This document shows, in pieces, positions 10,101 to 17,833 of a stretch of DNA of 53,804 nucleotides. The translations under genes and the position numbers were made by a program. The number at the start of each line of letters is the position of its first letter. Within the stretch, counting starts at the first letter, position 1. The stretch is taken from contig CAYFMR010000009.1 of assembly GCA_964344295.1 (NCBI GenBank), forward strand, positions 1-53,804. Reading direction: 5' to 3'. The notes beneath the pieces were generated by a model. That model worked only from the letters and a program-made list of their open reading frames with translations. It made no database searches and was not told the origin of the DNA. Origin of the DNA: JAAYFJ01 sp964344295 (GTDB taxonomy: Bacteria; Bacillota; Clostridia; Tissierellales; Peptoniphilaceae).

Positions 10101-10911
10101 TCGCCAAGTCGTAGCGACGGTAATCAAAAAACATATTATGAATCAACGATTCGGCGGACTCCACTGTAGGAGGTTCGCCCGGACGTTGCTTTTTATACAC
10201 TTCTAAGAGGGCACTTTCTCTGTCGACGGTGATATCTTTCTCCAAGGTTTCCAAAAGCGGCTTGGACTCTCCTAACACATCGATGATTTCTTTATCGCTT
10301 TCCAAGCCCAGCATGCGCAAAAGCGTGGTAATTGGCGTTTTACGCGTACGGTCGATACGCACGGAGACCACGCCGTGGGAATCAGTTTCAAATTCTAACC
10401 AAGCCCCTCGGTTGGGAATCACCGTTGCAGAAATCAAGCTGTTTCCGGACTTATCCAACTCTTCTTTAAAGCTTACACCCGGAGAGCGAACCAGCTGGCT
10501 GACCACTACGCGCTCTGCTCCGTTGATGATAAACGTCCCGTTTTTCGTCATCAAAGGCAGATCCCCCATGAATACTTCCTGCTCTTTGATTTCACCTGTA
10601 TCACGATTGATCAGACGGACCTTCACTTTTAACGGTGCCGAGTACGTCGCATCATGGTCGCGAGATTCTTCCTCGGTATACTTCTTTTCCTCTTCTAAAT
10701 AATGACCCACAAACTCCAGCACCAAAGATCCGGTGTAATCTTCAATGGGAGAAATGTCATTAAAGACTTCTTCCAACCCCTCACTGACAAACCAGTCGTA
10801 ACTAGATCGCTGTACCTTAATTAAGTCCGGCAGATCCAATACCTCAGGAATGCGGGAATAGCTCATCCTTTCCCTCTTTCCAAACATTACCGGTTTCACC
10901 ATATCAACCAA
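7189..10911 (-). CDS. rpoB: DNA-directed RNA polymerase subunit beta
   Basis: The 1240-residue beta subunit has all expected landmarks: SYSRIPEVLDLPDLI near the N-terminus, the rifampicin region SSQLSQFMDQTNPLGELTN around residues 485-506, MCPIETPEGPNIGL, GKVTPKGE, and HARSTGPYSLVTQQPLGGK near the C-terminus. It ends in an acidic tail. The residue matching E. coli His526 is Asn (AAT at 9394-9396). The start could be TTG at 10911, best spaced from AAGGGGTGAT, or the in-frame ATG at 10902. The usual neighbour rplL is not upstream. The gene instead has its own promoter at 11014-11042 and a leader hairpin at 10938-10962. Confidence 0.99.
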   Translation of the reverse strand: MVDMVKPVMFGKRERMSYSRIPEVLDLPDLIKVQRSSYDWFVSEGLEEVFNDISPIEDYTGSLVLEFVGHYLEEEKKYTEEESRDHDATYSAPLKVKVRLINRDTGEIKEQEVFMGDLPLMTKNGTFIINGAERVVVSQLVRSPGVSFKEELDKSGNSLISATVIPNRGAWLEFETDSHGVVSVRIDRTRKTPITTLLRMLGLESDKEIIDVLGESKPLLETLEKDITVDRESALLEVYKKQRPGEPPTVESAESLIHNMFFDYRRYDLAKVGRYKFNKKLALKERIIGRESKEDIFDPKTGELLVEEGQVISSEDAKNIEWAGVNRVVIVVDGEDVVVVGNHFVDLEAFDTPVDLMTLGLKGRIYYPKMMEILEECGEDAKEFERAVRRDIRELSPKHITVDDIISAVSYQFNLFYGVGTTDDIDHLGNRRVRSVGELLQNQFRIGLSRMERVVRERMTIQDMEVTTPQNLINIRPVTASIKEFFGSSQLSQFMDQTNPLGELTNKRRMSALGPGGLSRDRAGMEVRDVHNSHYGRMCPIETPEGPNIGLITSLTTYARINEYGFIEAPYRIVKDGRVTGEIEYITADVESANIIAQSNEPLNEDGSFVNKRVVSRGINGVVDIYNAEDVTYMDVSPKQIVSVGTAMIPFLENDDANRALMGANMQRQAVPLLTTEAPIVGTGMEYKAACDSGVVVLAEEDGVVEKVSSSQIQIKEDKSGNVKTYRLEKFRRSNQGTTINQRPLVKVGEKVEKNQVIADGPSTDQGEIALGKNILVAFMNWEGYNYEDAMLINESLVIEDKLTSIHIEEYESEARDTKLGPEEITRDIPNVGEDMLKDLDERGVIRKGAEVKADDILVGKVTPKGETELSPAERLLRAIFGEKAREVRDTSLRVPHGEAGIIVDVREFTRENGDELPPGVNQMIRVYIATKRKISVGDKMCGRHGNKGVVSRIMPREDMPYLPDGTPVEIVLNPLGVPSRMNLGQVLEVHLGLAAKKLGWHVATPVFDGANEEDIVSALKQAGYREDGKIFLRDGRTGEEFYNPVTVGYMYMLKLHHLVDEKIHARSTGPYSLVTQQPLGGKAQFGGQRFGEMEVWALEAYGASHTLQEILTVKSDDIIGRVKTYEAIVKGENIPQPGIPESFKVLIKELQSLALEVKVLNHEGEEVDLESMESDDVYRIDQVEREMDRNHQDEIMRQMSGEGDDEVISVAPGIVRISGEDAPEGFVDEESDMDDDDDF

Positions 10912-10937
10912 TCACCCCTTTTTAGAAAACCCCATAA

Positions 10938-10962
10938 CCGAAAAGGAATCCTTCCCCTTCGG
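10938..10962 (-). promoter_or_regulatory. Stem-loop in the rpoB leader
   Basis: In the minus-strand RNA an 11-bp stem with a GGA loop forms, CCGAAGGGGAA with UUCCUUUUCGG. Two of its pairs are G-U wobbles, so the hairpin is complete only in the rpoB-sense strand and not in the plus strand. It sits between the transcription start and the ribosome-binding site. The role is unknown; autogenous control or transcript stability are possible. Confidence 0.5.
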
Positions 10963-11013
10963 CCTTGTAAAATGGGTATAAAACCCGATTTTAACCTGAT
11001 TGTGCAATTTATT

Positions 11014-11042
11014 ATAATACCATAGTTTAAGGTCGTCGTCAA
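11014..11042 (-). promoter_or_regulatory. Sigma-A promoter of rpoB-rpoC
   Basis: TTGACG (11037-11042) and TATTAT (11014-11019) are separated by 17 bases on the minus strand. The predicted start near 11007 gives a leader of about 100 bases. This explains how rpoBC is expressed although the rplJL genes lie 10.5 kb away. Confidence 0.85.
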
Positions 11043-11148
11043 GCCAGATTCCAACCTTATTCCGGCAGCATGGCATTTTCTTTTTGCCTCCGTTCATCCT
11101 CCTCTTTTTCGCCATGCACCTTCGACGCTCCCTATCTTTAGGCAACAC

Positions 11149-11569
11149 AACAAGCGCCTCTGGTTTTTCAACCCACGGCGCTTTTTCCTCTGCTCATCGG
11201 TGATCTCGTCTCCAACTACCTGTCACCTCTTTTTCATCTTTATATAGCAATTGCATTTATTTTACCCTCTTTTGCTCCGGATAGCAACCTCTCCGGTCCA
11301 TTTTCTACAAGACCTCCCACTTTTCTTGTCGTATTTCGCGATCCGCCGTCGACTCCCTCCCTTCCCACTGTGCTTCGTTTCCATGATTCGTCCTCTTTTT
11401 ATCCAGTATAGCTTGTTCGTTTTCGTATATTTTGGATAAATCTACGATTTTTTCATAGAAGATTAGCCTCTTTTTTATTGATTTCTCTTAAAATGTCCAT
11501 AAAAACCGCAATAGGATTCTTTTATTGAGCATGATAGGATAATGAAGCATTCCATAAGGAGGTTTTATT
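11149..11569. other. Gene-free region between the divergent rpoB and MATE genes
   Basis: No convincing gene is visible. At 11152-11183 there is a hairpin: AAGCGCC pairs with GGCGCTT, with an inner GGTT/AACC helix. On the minus strand the inner loop is GAAA, a GNRA tetraloop. On the plus strand the outer stem is followed by TTTTT and looks terminator-like, but no plus-strand gene precedes it. The rest is pyrimidine-rich on the plus strand. The MATE gene's AAGGAGG lies at the right end, with a possible GATAAT -10 box about 30 bases before the start codon. Confidence 0.5.
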
Positions 11570-12949
11570 ATGTCAGCCCAAGAAAGGGCATTTAGTGAAA
11601 AACCCATTGATCAATTATTGCTTCAATTGTTTTTCCCCATTTTTTTATCCTATTTCGTTTCAGAAATCTATTCTATGGTAGATAGCTTCGTTGTCGGTCG
11701 TGCCATTGGCCCTTCTGCCATTGGTGCTTTAAATGCCATTATGCCCTTGCAGCGACTGTGGGTGGCTTTGGCCGTCATGATCGCTCTTGGTGCCCAAACA
11801 CATTTTTCCATTTTTTTGGGACAAGAAGATCGCGCTAAGGCGAAAGGAGCCAGCCGAACGGGATACCGCCTGCTCTTAGGTCTGTTTATCCCTTTGATCC
11901 TTTTGGGCCTTGTCTTTCGCCGACCGCTCGTCGCCATTTCCGGCGCTGGAGCTCAAATGGCTCCCTTAGCTGAGACGTATTTGATGTGGATTTTACCGGG
12001 CTCTCTATTTTTGGCTCTGACCATTTATAAGACGCAACTCTTAGTCGCCCTCGGAAAAGGAAACGTCGCGTTATACAGCACCTTAATCGGCGCTGGTTTA
12101 AACGCCGTTTTAGACTATATTTTCGTCTTTCATTTGCATTTAGGCGTAGCTGGGACGGGGATTTCCACTTCCATCAGCCAACTGGTTGCCTACATTTTCG
12201 TCTCCCGCCACAACCAAGGTGTCTACAAAGATTGGCAACTACAAAACGTGAAGCCAACGCGCTCCGTCAGTGCACTCTCCCTTGTAGCGTTAGGCCTTTC
12301 CTCGTTTGTCATTGAAGCTGAAGACGGCATTCTGGTTGCACTTTTCAATAAGCTTTTAACTGACACAGTCGGTGAAAAGGGTTTGGTAATTCTCGGTTTA
12401 AACACACGGCTGTATCTCTTCCTCTTCGTTATCACCTGTGCTATGGCCGCCGCTATGCAACCTCTGGCCTCCTACCACAAAGGCCATGGCAACCTGGAAA
12501 AGGTTGTTGAGGTCAGACAAAAGGCCATGAAATTAGCCTGCATCGGCGCTGTCATTGTATGGGCTATTCTCTTGATCTGGACGAAGCCGGCGTTACGCCT
12601 TTTCGTTTCCGATCCTGCCATTATCGATGAAGCGGCCACAGCTTTGCGCATTATGATCTCCGGCTTCCCCCTTATCAGCATCTACTACGTCAGCATCTAT
12701 TACTTCCAAGCTTTGGGGTATGCCAAAACGTCATTCCTCATCGCCATTACCAGACAGCTGTTGATCATGATTCCTGCCAGCCTCTTGTTAGTGAAAGTCT
12801 TCGATCTGGGCACTATGGGCATTTGGTACTCTTATCCCATTGCCGACGCGCTGGCCGGTGCTATCAGCCTCTATCTCATTCATCGAGAAGACGAACGCAT
12901 CGAAGGGCTCAAAGATATGCCTCACGGTGCAGCTATTTCACAAATTTAA
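11570..12949 (+). CDS. MATE-family multidrug/cation antiporter
   Basis: The 459-residue protein is an integral membrane transporter with about 12 hydrophobic segments. It has the MATE N-terminal pattern (PIFLSYFVSEIYSMVDSFVV, then GRAIGPSAIGALNAI) and its repeat in the second half. MATE proteins export drugs or metabolites in exchange for sodium or protons. The length and start resemble the MepA/DinF-like branch of Firmicutes. AAGGAGG lies 7 bases before the ATG. It is a single-gene unit on the plus strand, closed by the terminator at 12971-13008 and converging on trxB. The substrate cannot be told from sequence. Confidence 0.93.
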   Translation: MSAQERAFSEKPIDQLLLQLFFPIFLSYFVSEIYSMVDSFVVGRAIGPSAIGALNAIMPLQRLWVALAVMIALGAQTHFSIFLGQEDRAKAKGASRTGYRLLLGLFIPLILLGLVFRRPLVAISGAGAQMAPLAETYLMWILPGSLFLALTIYKTQLLVALGKGNVALYSTLIGAGLNAVLDYIFVFHLHLGVAGTGISTSISQLVAYIFVSRHNQGVYKDWQLQNVKPTRSVSALSLVALGLSSFVIEAEDGILVALFNKLLTDTVGEKGLVILGLNTRLYLFLFVITCAMAAAMQPLASYHKGHGNLEKVVEVRQKAMKLACIGAVIVWAILLIWTKPALRLFVSDPAIIDEAATALRIMISGFPLISIYYVSIYYFQALGYAKTSFLIAITRQLLIMIPASLLLVKVFDLGTMGIWYSYPIADALAGAISLYLIHREDERIEGLKDMPHGAAISQI

Positions 12950-12970
12950 GTAACCATAAAGCAACCATAA

Positions 12971-13008
12971 AAACCCCTGTCACTCTAATAGAGTGGCAGG
13001 GGTTTTTT
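12971..13008. terminator. Bidirectional terminator between the MATE gene and trxB
   Basis: AAACCCCTGTCACTCT and AGAGTGGCAGGGGTTTTTT form a long stem with one mismatch and an AATA-type loop. T runs lie on both strands, so it can serve the MATE gene on the plus strand and trxB on the minus strand. Confidence 0.93.
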
Positions 13009-13085
13009 GCATGGTCATTGATGACCCGAAAGGTCTCAAAGCTTTCGCATGTCGTCTGCATGACCTAAACCGTCACGCATGCTAT

Positions 13086-14012
13086 CTAACCTTCGATAAA
13101 TTTTTCCGCACTGACGGCAGCCACCGCACCGTCGGCCACCGCAGTCACGACTTGACGCAGGGGTTTGACGCGGATGTCTCCTGCCGCAAAGACGCCGGGC
13201 AGATTCGTCTTCATCGTGTCATCAGTGACGATGTAGCCACGATCCAATGCGACTTGGTCTTGCACCAGTGTCGTCGCCGGGGTAAAGCCAATGTAGAGAA
13301 AGACGCCTAAAGGCAGACCGTCTTCATCTTCAATGCGCGTACATTCTCCGGTTTTGACGTTTTTGACCGTCATAGCTCGTAAGCCATTGTCCCCTTCCAA
13401 AGACTCGACCACGGTATCCCACATAAAGGAAAGTTTCTCGCTGGCAAAGGCCTTTTGTTGAATGCTCTTAGCAGCCCGCAGCTCATCCCGTCGATGGATG
13501 ATGGTGACTTGCTTCGCAAATTTCGCCAAGGCTAAGGCTTCTTCCACAGCAGCGTCTCCACCGCCAACCACATAGACATGGCGATCTTGGTAAAAGGCGC
13601 CATCACAGGTGACACAATAACTTAGACCTCGGCCCACAAAGCCTTCTTCTCCCGGTACACCTAAGGGACGCGGCACATTGCCCATGGCTAAAATCACCGC
13701 CTTGGCTCGGAAGGTGCCATCTAAGGTTTCTACTACTTTTTCTTCACCTTCCAATTGTAATGACGTCACTTCCGTCAAGAGCTTTTCCGCTCCGAAGCTT
13801 TTTGCCTGTTGAGCCATCTTCATGCCCAAAATGGCCCCCGGCACCGGCTCTTCAAAGCCGGGATAGTTGGCCACTTCCTGAGTACCGGACATTTGTCCTC
13901 CATCCAGGCCCTTTTCCACAATCAGCGTCTTTAACTGTGCTCGCGCTGCATATAAGCCGGCGGTCAGCCCCGCCGGGCCACCACCGATCACGATTACATC
14001 ATAAACTGTCAT
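13086..14012 (-). CDS. trxB: Thioredoxin-disulfide reductase
   Basis: This 308-residue cytoplasmic flavoenzyme reduces thioredoxin with NADPH. The FAD-binding GGGPAG is at residues 10-15. The redox-active site CVTCDG is at 133-138 (CATC is commoner, so Ala to Val). The NADPH-binding GGGDAAVEEA is followed by HRRDELRA, whose arginines read the 2'-phosphate, and the C-terminal FAD motif FAAGDIR is present. The start at 14012 (MTVYDVIVIGG) was chosen because AAAGGAG lies just before it; an upstream in-frame ATG would add 24 unrelated residues. It could supply electrons to the thiol-redox proteins seen at 42-51 kb, but that link is inference. Confidence 0.97.
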   Translation of the reverse strand: MTVYDVIVIGGGPAGLTAGLYAARAQLKTLIVEKGLDGGQMSGTQEVANYPGFEEPVPGAILGMKMAQQAKSFGAEKLLTEVTSLQLEGEEKVVETLDGTFRAKAVILAMGNVPRPLGVPGEEGFVGRGLSYCVTCDGAFYQDRHVYVVGGGDAAVEEALALAKFAKQVTIIHRRDELRAAKSIQQKAFASEKLSFMWDTVVESLEGDNGLRAMTVKNVKTGECTRIEDEDGLPLGVFLYIGFTPATTLVQDQVALDRGYIVTDDTMKTNLPGVFAAGDIRVKPLRQVVTAVADGAVAAVSAEKFIEG

Positions 14013-14093
14013 AAAGCACTCCTTTCCTCTATTCAAAGCGTTTTTATGTTCATGGCAAGCGTCTACATGACGATATATACCCATATTGGATCT

Positions 14094-14537
14094 TTATAAA
14101 GGGGCTGTTTCTCCGCTGATACCATCGACTAAAAGCGCCCGATTCGCCACATAGAGAAGACGATACACCACCTTCCCCGGCTTTACGATGATCTGCGGTG
14201 TTTGTATCCACTTCCCCTTGGCCACCGCAAAGTGAATCGCCAAGGCCCGAGCTTGCTCCGCAGCCTCCTGTATCGTCAGCACCTGCGGCACGACAGCTTT
14301 CACCGGCACTTCCGCCTCACTCCACTCGATCGCCGTTTCACTGACGGCCTCGCCTCCACGGCATAAGTCGATCCACACGGCAAAACTAGCCTCTTCCATC
14401 CCCTTGGCTTTTACCTGGGCTTCAGCTACATAATAAGGGTAATAGAGGGTCTCCACCTGGTCTGTCGGCATTCGCAGTCGCTTTTGCCACTTTTCCCAAG
14501 GCTGCGGCTCCCCCACCAATGGCAAAGTCACCTTCAT
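14094..14537 (-). CDS. Hypothetical protein translationally coupled to the symporter gene
   Basis: I do not recognise this 147-residue protein. It has no signal peptide or membrane segment. The start, MKVTLPLVGEPQPWEKWQKR, is followed by a YYPYYVAEAQVK strand and a C-terminal segment VYRLLYVANRALLVDGISGE. Its ATG overlaps the TGA of the symporter gene by four bases (ATGA at 14534-14537), so the two are almost certainly translated from one mRNA. A role in regulating or stabilising the symporter, or in using its substrate, is possible but unsupported by any motif I can see. Confidence 0.75.
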   Translation of the reverse strand: MKVTLPLVGEPQPWEKWQKRLRMPTDQVETLYYPYYVAEAQVKAKGMEEASFAVWIDLCRGGEAVSETAIEWSEAEVPVKAVVPQVLTIQEAAEQARALAIHFAVAKGKWIQTPQIIVKPGKVVYRLLYVANRALLVDGISGETAPL

Positions 14538-16099
14538 GACGCTTCCCGCCCTTGGCGAGTCTGCAAAAACTCCCTGACCGCCGTCGCTTCCTTAGCCAAC
14601 GGCGAGGGCTTGCGGTAGCGCTTACTCGACTCTTTTCCAATCAAATCCAACATCTCATCATAGGCATTCAAGGCCTTTTCCGAAGGCCCTTTACCTCCGA
14701 AGGGCCGAAACATCATATAGCACACAAAAGAAATGACTACGCCGGCAAAAAACGGATGCACCTTCGTGACCAAGTCCCACTGGCAAGCCGTCCATACTAC
14801 CGAGGTCACCGAGCCGCCGATCATGGAAGCCAATACCGCTTTGCCATGACCTTTGCGGTCATACACCGCCGCTAAATACGGCACCATAAACGTAGAGCCC
14901 AATGTCCCGAAGGCAAAGATGACCACTCCAAACACGGAAGGCGGTTCTCGCACGGCCACCACATAGCCAATCACGGCAACCACTAGCACCAATAGGCGAG
15001 ACACGAAAAGCATTTCCTTTTCCGTGGCCTGGGGTTTGATGAAGCGTTGATACACATCACGGCTCAAGATAGACCCACCTTGAATCAACAGCGAATCCGC
15101 CGTAGAAAGTACTGCAGCCATCAGTGCCACCATCACAATGGCCGCTGCCACCGGTGGAAAGATCTCATAGGCTAAGGCAGGAATGACCATCTCCGGATCC
15201 TGCAGGTTTGGTAACAAAATCATGCCGATCATGCCTAAGAGATAGGGAGTGTAAATAAAAAACTGGTTCCATACTGCCGAGATCATAATGGCCCCTCGCA
15301 CCGCCTGGGTATCTCGTAAGGACATGTGACGCACCACAGAATGGGGCAGTCCCATGTAGCCGATAGCATACAATAAGACCGCGCCGATCACGACGCCCCA
15401 AGCACCTTGAAAGGCCGGTTCCGTGCCCCAGAGACCGACAAGTAGAGGGTTCTTCATCGCCATTTGTAAATTCAAAGCCGTAAAGCCCCCCACACGCGTC
15501 ATCGCCGCCACGAGGATCCCCACCATAGAAACCACCATCACCATACCCTGGATAAAATCATTCCACACGACGGCTAGATAGCCTCCCATCACGGTATAGA
15601 CGAGAATGACCACGACGCCGATGACTAGAGCCACGGGATACGGAAGATCCACCAGCATCGCCAACGCCTTGCCCCCAGCGATAAACTGCGCAAAGACATA
15701 GGACGCCAAGAAAATCAGGGACACAAAGGCACCGTAAACTCGCACTGCCGTGGATTCAAACCGATCCTCTAAATATTCAATCGGCGTCAAAGACCCTAGC
15801 TTGGCCGATAAAATACGCATCCGACGGCCGAGGATTCCCAAATTTAAAATACTGCCCCCCGCATCTCCTACGGCATACCACAGGGCAAAGTATCCATGGG
15901 TATAGGCCAACGCCGGCCCTCCCATAAACATATAGCCGCTCATGGCCGTAGCCTGCATCGTCAACGCCGTCACCGCCGGGCCGATGTTGCGCCCGCCCAG
16001 CATATAGCCGGATAGACTCTTGGTGCGCTTGCCCGACCAGTACCCCACCAAAACCAACACGGCGAGATACAGCGCCACCACTAACTGTTCCACGGTCAT
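14534..16099 (-). CDS. Sodium:solute symporter (SSS family, PutP-like)
   Basis: The 521-residue membrane protein has about 13 hydrophobic segments and SSS hallmarks: a TAMSGYMFMGGPALA stretch in the second helix region, YTVMGGYLAVVWNDFIQG and AAVLSTADSLLIQGGSILSRD. The last two recall the proline permease PutP. It would import a small organic solute with sodium. The substrate could be proline or another amino or organic acid. A charged C-terminal tail of about 50 residues follows the last helix. AGGAGG lies 7 bases before the ATG. It overlaps a 41-residue membrane protein upstream and a 147-residue protein downstream, forming a tight three-gene unit. Confidence 0.92.
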   Translation of the reverse strand: MTVEQLVVALYLAVLVLVGYWSGKRTKSLSGYMLGGRNIGPAVTALTMQATAMSGYMFMGGPALAYTHGYFALWYAVGDAGGSILNLGILGRRMRILSAKLGSLTPIEYLEDRFESTAVRVYGAFVSLIFLASYVFAQFIAGGKALAMLVDLPYPVALVIGVVVILVYTVMGGYLAVVWNDFIQGMVMVVSMVGILVAAMTRVGGFTALNLQMAMKNPLLVGLWGTEPAFQGAWGVVIGAVLLYAIGYMGLPHSVVRHMSLRDTQAVRGAIMISAVWNQFFIYTPYLLGMIGMILLPNLQDPEMVIPALAYEIFPPVAAAIVMVALMAAVLSTADSLLIQGGSILSRDVYQRFIKPQATEKEMLFVSRLLVLVVAVIGYVVAVREPPSVFGVVIFAFGTLGSTFMVPYLAAVYDRKGHGKAVLASMIGGSVTSVVWTACQWDLVTKVHPFFAGVVISFVCYMMFRPFGGKGPSEKALNAYDEMLDLIGKESSKRYRKPSPLAKEATAVREFLQTRQGREAS

Positions 16100-16221
16100 C
16101 GACGTTCCTCCTCATCCTTGTGGGGCTTTAAAGTTACGAAATAATATAAGGCCAACAACAACCAAATCACCGGCCAAATCCCAAACGCCACAAATGTGAT
16201 CGTGGGCAAACCTAAGACCAT
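16096..16221 (-). CDS. 41-residue single-helix membrane protein, probable symporter small accessory subunit
   Basis: A short gene ends at TGA 16096-16098 and overlaps the symporter start as ATGA. The protein begins MVLGLPTITFVAFGIWPVIW and continues into a single membrane helix, ending in a charged KPHKDEEERR tail. An AGAAGGG ribosome-binding site lies five bases before its ATG. Very small one-helix proteins directly upstream of SSS transporters are known as symporter small accessory proteins. The position, overlap and topology fit that description, although I cannot confirm the family by alignment. It is easily missed because of its length. Confidence 0.75.
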   Translation of the reverse strand: MVLGLPTITFVAFGIWPVIWLLLALYYFVTLKPHKDEEERR

Positions 16222-16354
16222 ACTAACCCTTCTTTCTGCGCTCATTTACCATCGATTATACTCCGAATCCAGCCTCGACGCAAAGAAATTCAGCCTTTTA
16301 TCTTGTGGAGAAGGCATTTTCTCCATTTTTCCATCACATTGTCCCCTGGGAACA

Positions 16355-16384
16355 GAAAAAACGGCCCTTCACCGGGCCGTTTTG
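16355..16384 (-). terminator. Terminator after the first histidine kinase gene
   Basis: ACGGCCC (16361-16367) pairs perfectly with GGGCCGT (16374-16380) around a 6-base loop. On the minus strand a run of T follows. It lies a few bases after the kinase stop codon and separates that unit from the symporter operon. Confidence 0.92.
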
Positions 16385-16386
16385 GG

Positions 16387-17832
16387 TTAATAAAATTCCA
16401 AAAAGTCATCTTCATCTGCTAGCTCATCTGTCATTTCTTCTTTTGCTGCCTTTTGTGGCACCGTTTCAGGCGCTTTTTCCGGCGTTTCTTCAGGCACCTC
16501 GGTCGGTGCACTCCGCGTTTTCGATGACGCTTTGTCGTCCACAGACGTTTCTGTTGCCGAACCGCCTTCTCTTTCCACCGCCGGGGCCAAGGGTACGATC
16601 AAAGTGGCCGTAAACAAATCCGCGTCAATGGCCAATCGCAATTCTCCTCCCATGAGCTTCATCAGACTATCCGCAATGGATAACCCAAGACCACTCCCCT
16701 CACTGTGGCGGGATTGATCGCCACGGATAAATCGCTCACGTAGCTCCTCCACCGAGATGTTCAAAGCATCCCTGGACGTGTTTTTCAAAACGACCTTGGC
16801 AACACCGTCTTCCACCGCCGTATAAGCATAGACACGGGTGCCGGCCATGGCATACTTTGTGATATTCACCAACAAATTATCTACCACCCGGGACAGATGG
16901 CTGCCATCAGCGAGGACGAAAATCTCTTCTCGCTCCGGCTTAAACACAAACTCCAAGTCCTCTTTGCCAAACCGGTTATCCACAAAAGAATAGCATTGCA
17001 AAAGCAACTCATTCAGTTCCAGCGTTTCCACCCTCGTCTCCACGTTTCCCGTATCCGCCCGAGAAGCCAACACAATGTCGTTAATGAGGGTTGTCATGCG
17101 CTGAGCGTTCCGTGACAGAATTTCCAAATACTCTTTTCTTTCCTCTTCCGTCGTCATGTCATCTTGCAATAAATCGGTATAGTTGATGATGGACGTCAAA
17201 GGCGTTTTCAGGTCATGACTTACATTGGTGATTAATTGTGTCTTTAGCTTTTCCGCCCGCATTCCCGCTCGTAACGCGGCTTCCCGCTGAGCATAAAGCG
17301 CTTCCATCGCCTCTAAATCCTCCCGTAAATCAGCGGAAGTGCGCAGGGGCAGGTTCACTTTTTGGCCTAAGAGGATTTGGCGGATGGCCATTTCCATAGT
17401 GACGATATCCACGCTGCGATGGAAAAATAGCGTGGTAAAAAATCCACCTAACACAAAGGTCCACGCACTGGGTGAACCGACATACATCTCACTTAATCGG
17501 CTGGCATAGAGAAAGAGCACGGCGGCCAACACGACAGCAATACGCATAAACGGGCTATGAGCATAATTTTTCCATACCTGGACACACAAAAGATGTTGAC
17601 CCAATTCCTTTTTAACCACATGGCGAATCAGCACAACCAGGCCCAAAACACCGACTAAAAATCCCACAAACGCTAACATCATTTGCACCACATTACGCTG
17701 ATAGCCATTCATATTAGCAGACAACCATAAGAGAAAATAAAACGCATAATAAATCTCTTCCAGGTAATAGTATTTCGTCAGGCGTTCCCAGAAGCGATGC
17801 CACAGCCGTTGGATTTGTTTTTCCTCTTCCAT
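16387..17832 (-). CDS. Sensor histidine kinase (VanS/PhoR type) with an acidic C-terminal tail
   Basis: The 481-residue kinase has hydrophobic segments near residues 30-40, 50-71, 97-112 and 122-137, so it is an inner-membrane sensor with little extracytoplasmic sequence. The H-box SHDLKTPLTSI has the phosphorylated His at 206. The N-box is DNLLVNITKYA near 318-328 and the ATP-lid G-box is GSGLGLSIADSL at 379-390. After the catalytic domain comes an unusual 60-residue tail rich in Pro, Glu, Thr and Lys, ending DEDDFLEFY. The ATG at 17832 was chosen for GGAGGGGG just upstream. It follows the response regulator stop by one base, so the pair is coupled. The signal sensed is unknown. Confidence 0.93.
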   Translation of the reverse strand: MEEEKQIQRLWHRFWERLTKYYYLEEIYYAFYFLLWLSANMNGYQRNVVQMMLAFVGFLVGVLGLVVLIRHVVKKELGQHLLCVQVWKNYAHSPFMRIAVVLAAVLFLYASRLSEMYVGSPSAWTFVLGGFFTTLFFHRSVDIVTMEMAIRQILLGQKVNLPLRTSADLREDLEAMEALYAQREAALRAGMRAEKLKTQLITNVSHDLKTPLTSIINYTDLLQDDMTTEEERKEYLEILSRNAQRMTTLINDIVLASRADTGNVETRVETLELNELLLQCYSFVDNRFGKEDLEFVFKPEREEIFVLADGSHLSRVVDNLLVNITKYAMAGTRVYAYTAVEDGVAKVVLKNTSRDALNISVEELRERFIRGDQSRHSEGSGLGLSIADSLMKLMGGELRLAIDADLFTATLIVPLAPAVEREGGSATETSVDDKASSKTRSAPTEVPEETPEKAPETVPQKAAKEEMTDELADEDDFLEFY

Positions 17833-17833
17833 T

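Noticed and set aside
10912..11148. 78-codon frame between rpoB and its upstream region
   Set aside because: It runs across the rpoB promoter and leader hairpin, is very basic without a recognisable domain, and its first codons precede the predicted transcription start.
11040..11260. Lysine-riboswitch-like sequence upstream of rpoB (GGGAGCGTCGAAGG)
   Set aside because: Only a short resemblance; the rest of the riboswitch core is missing and the downstream gene is rpoB.
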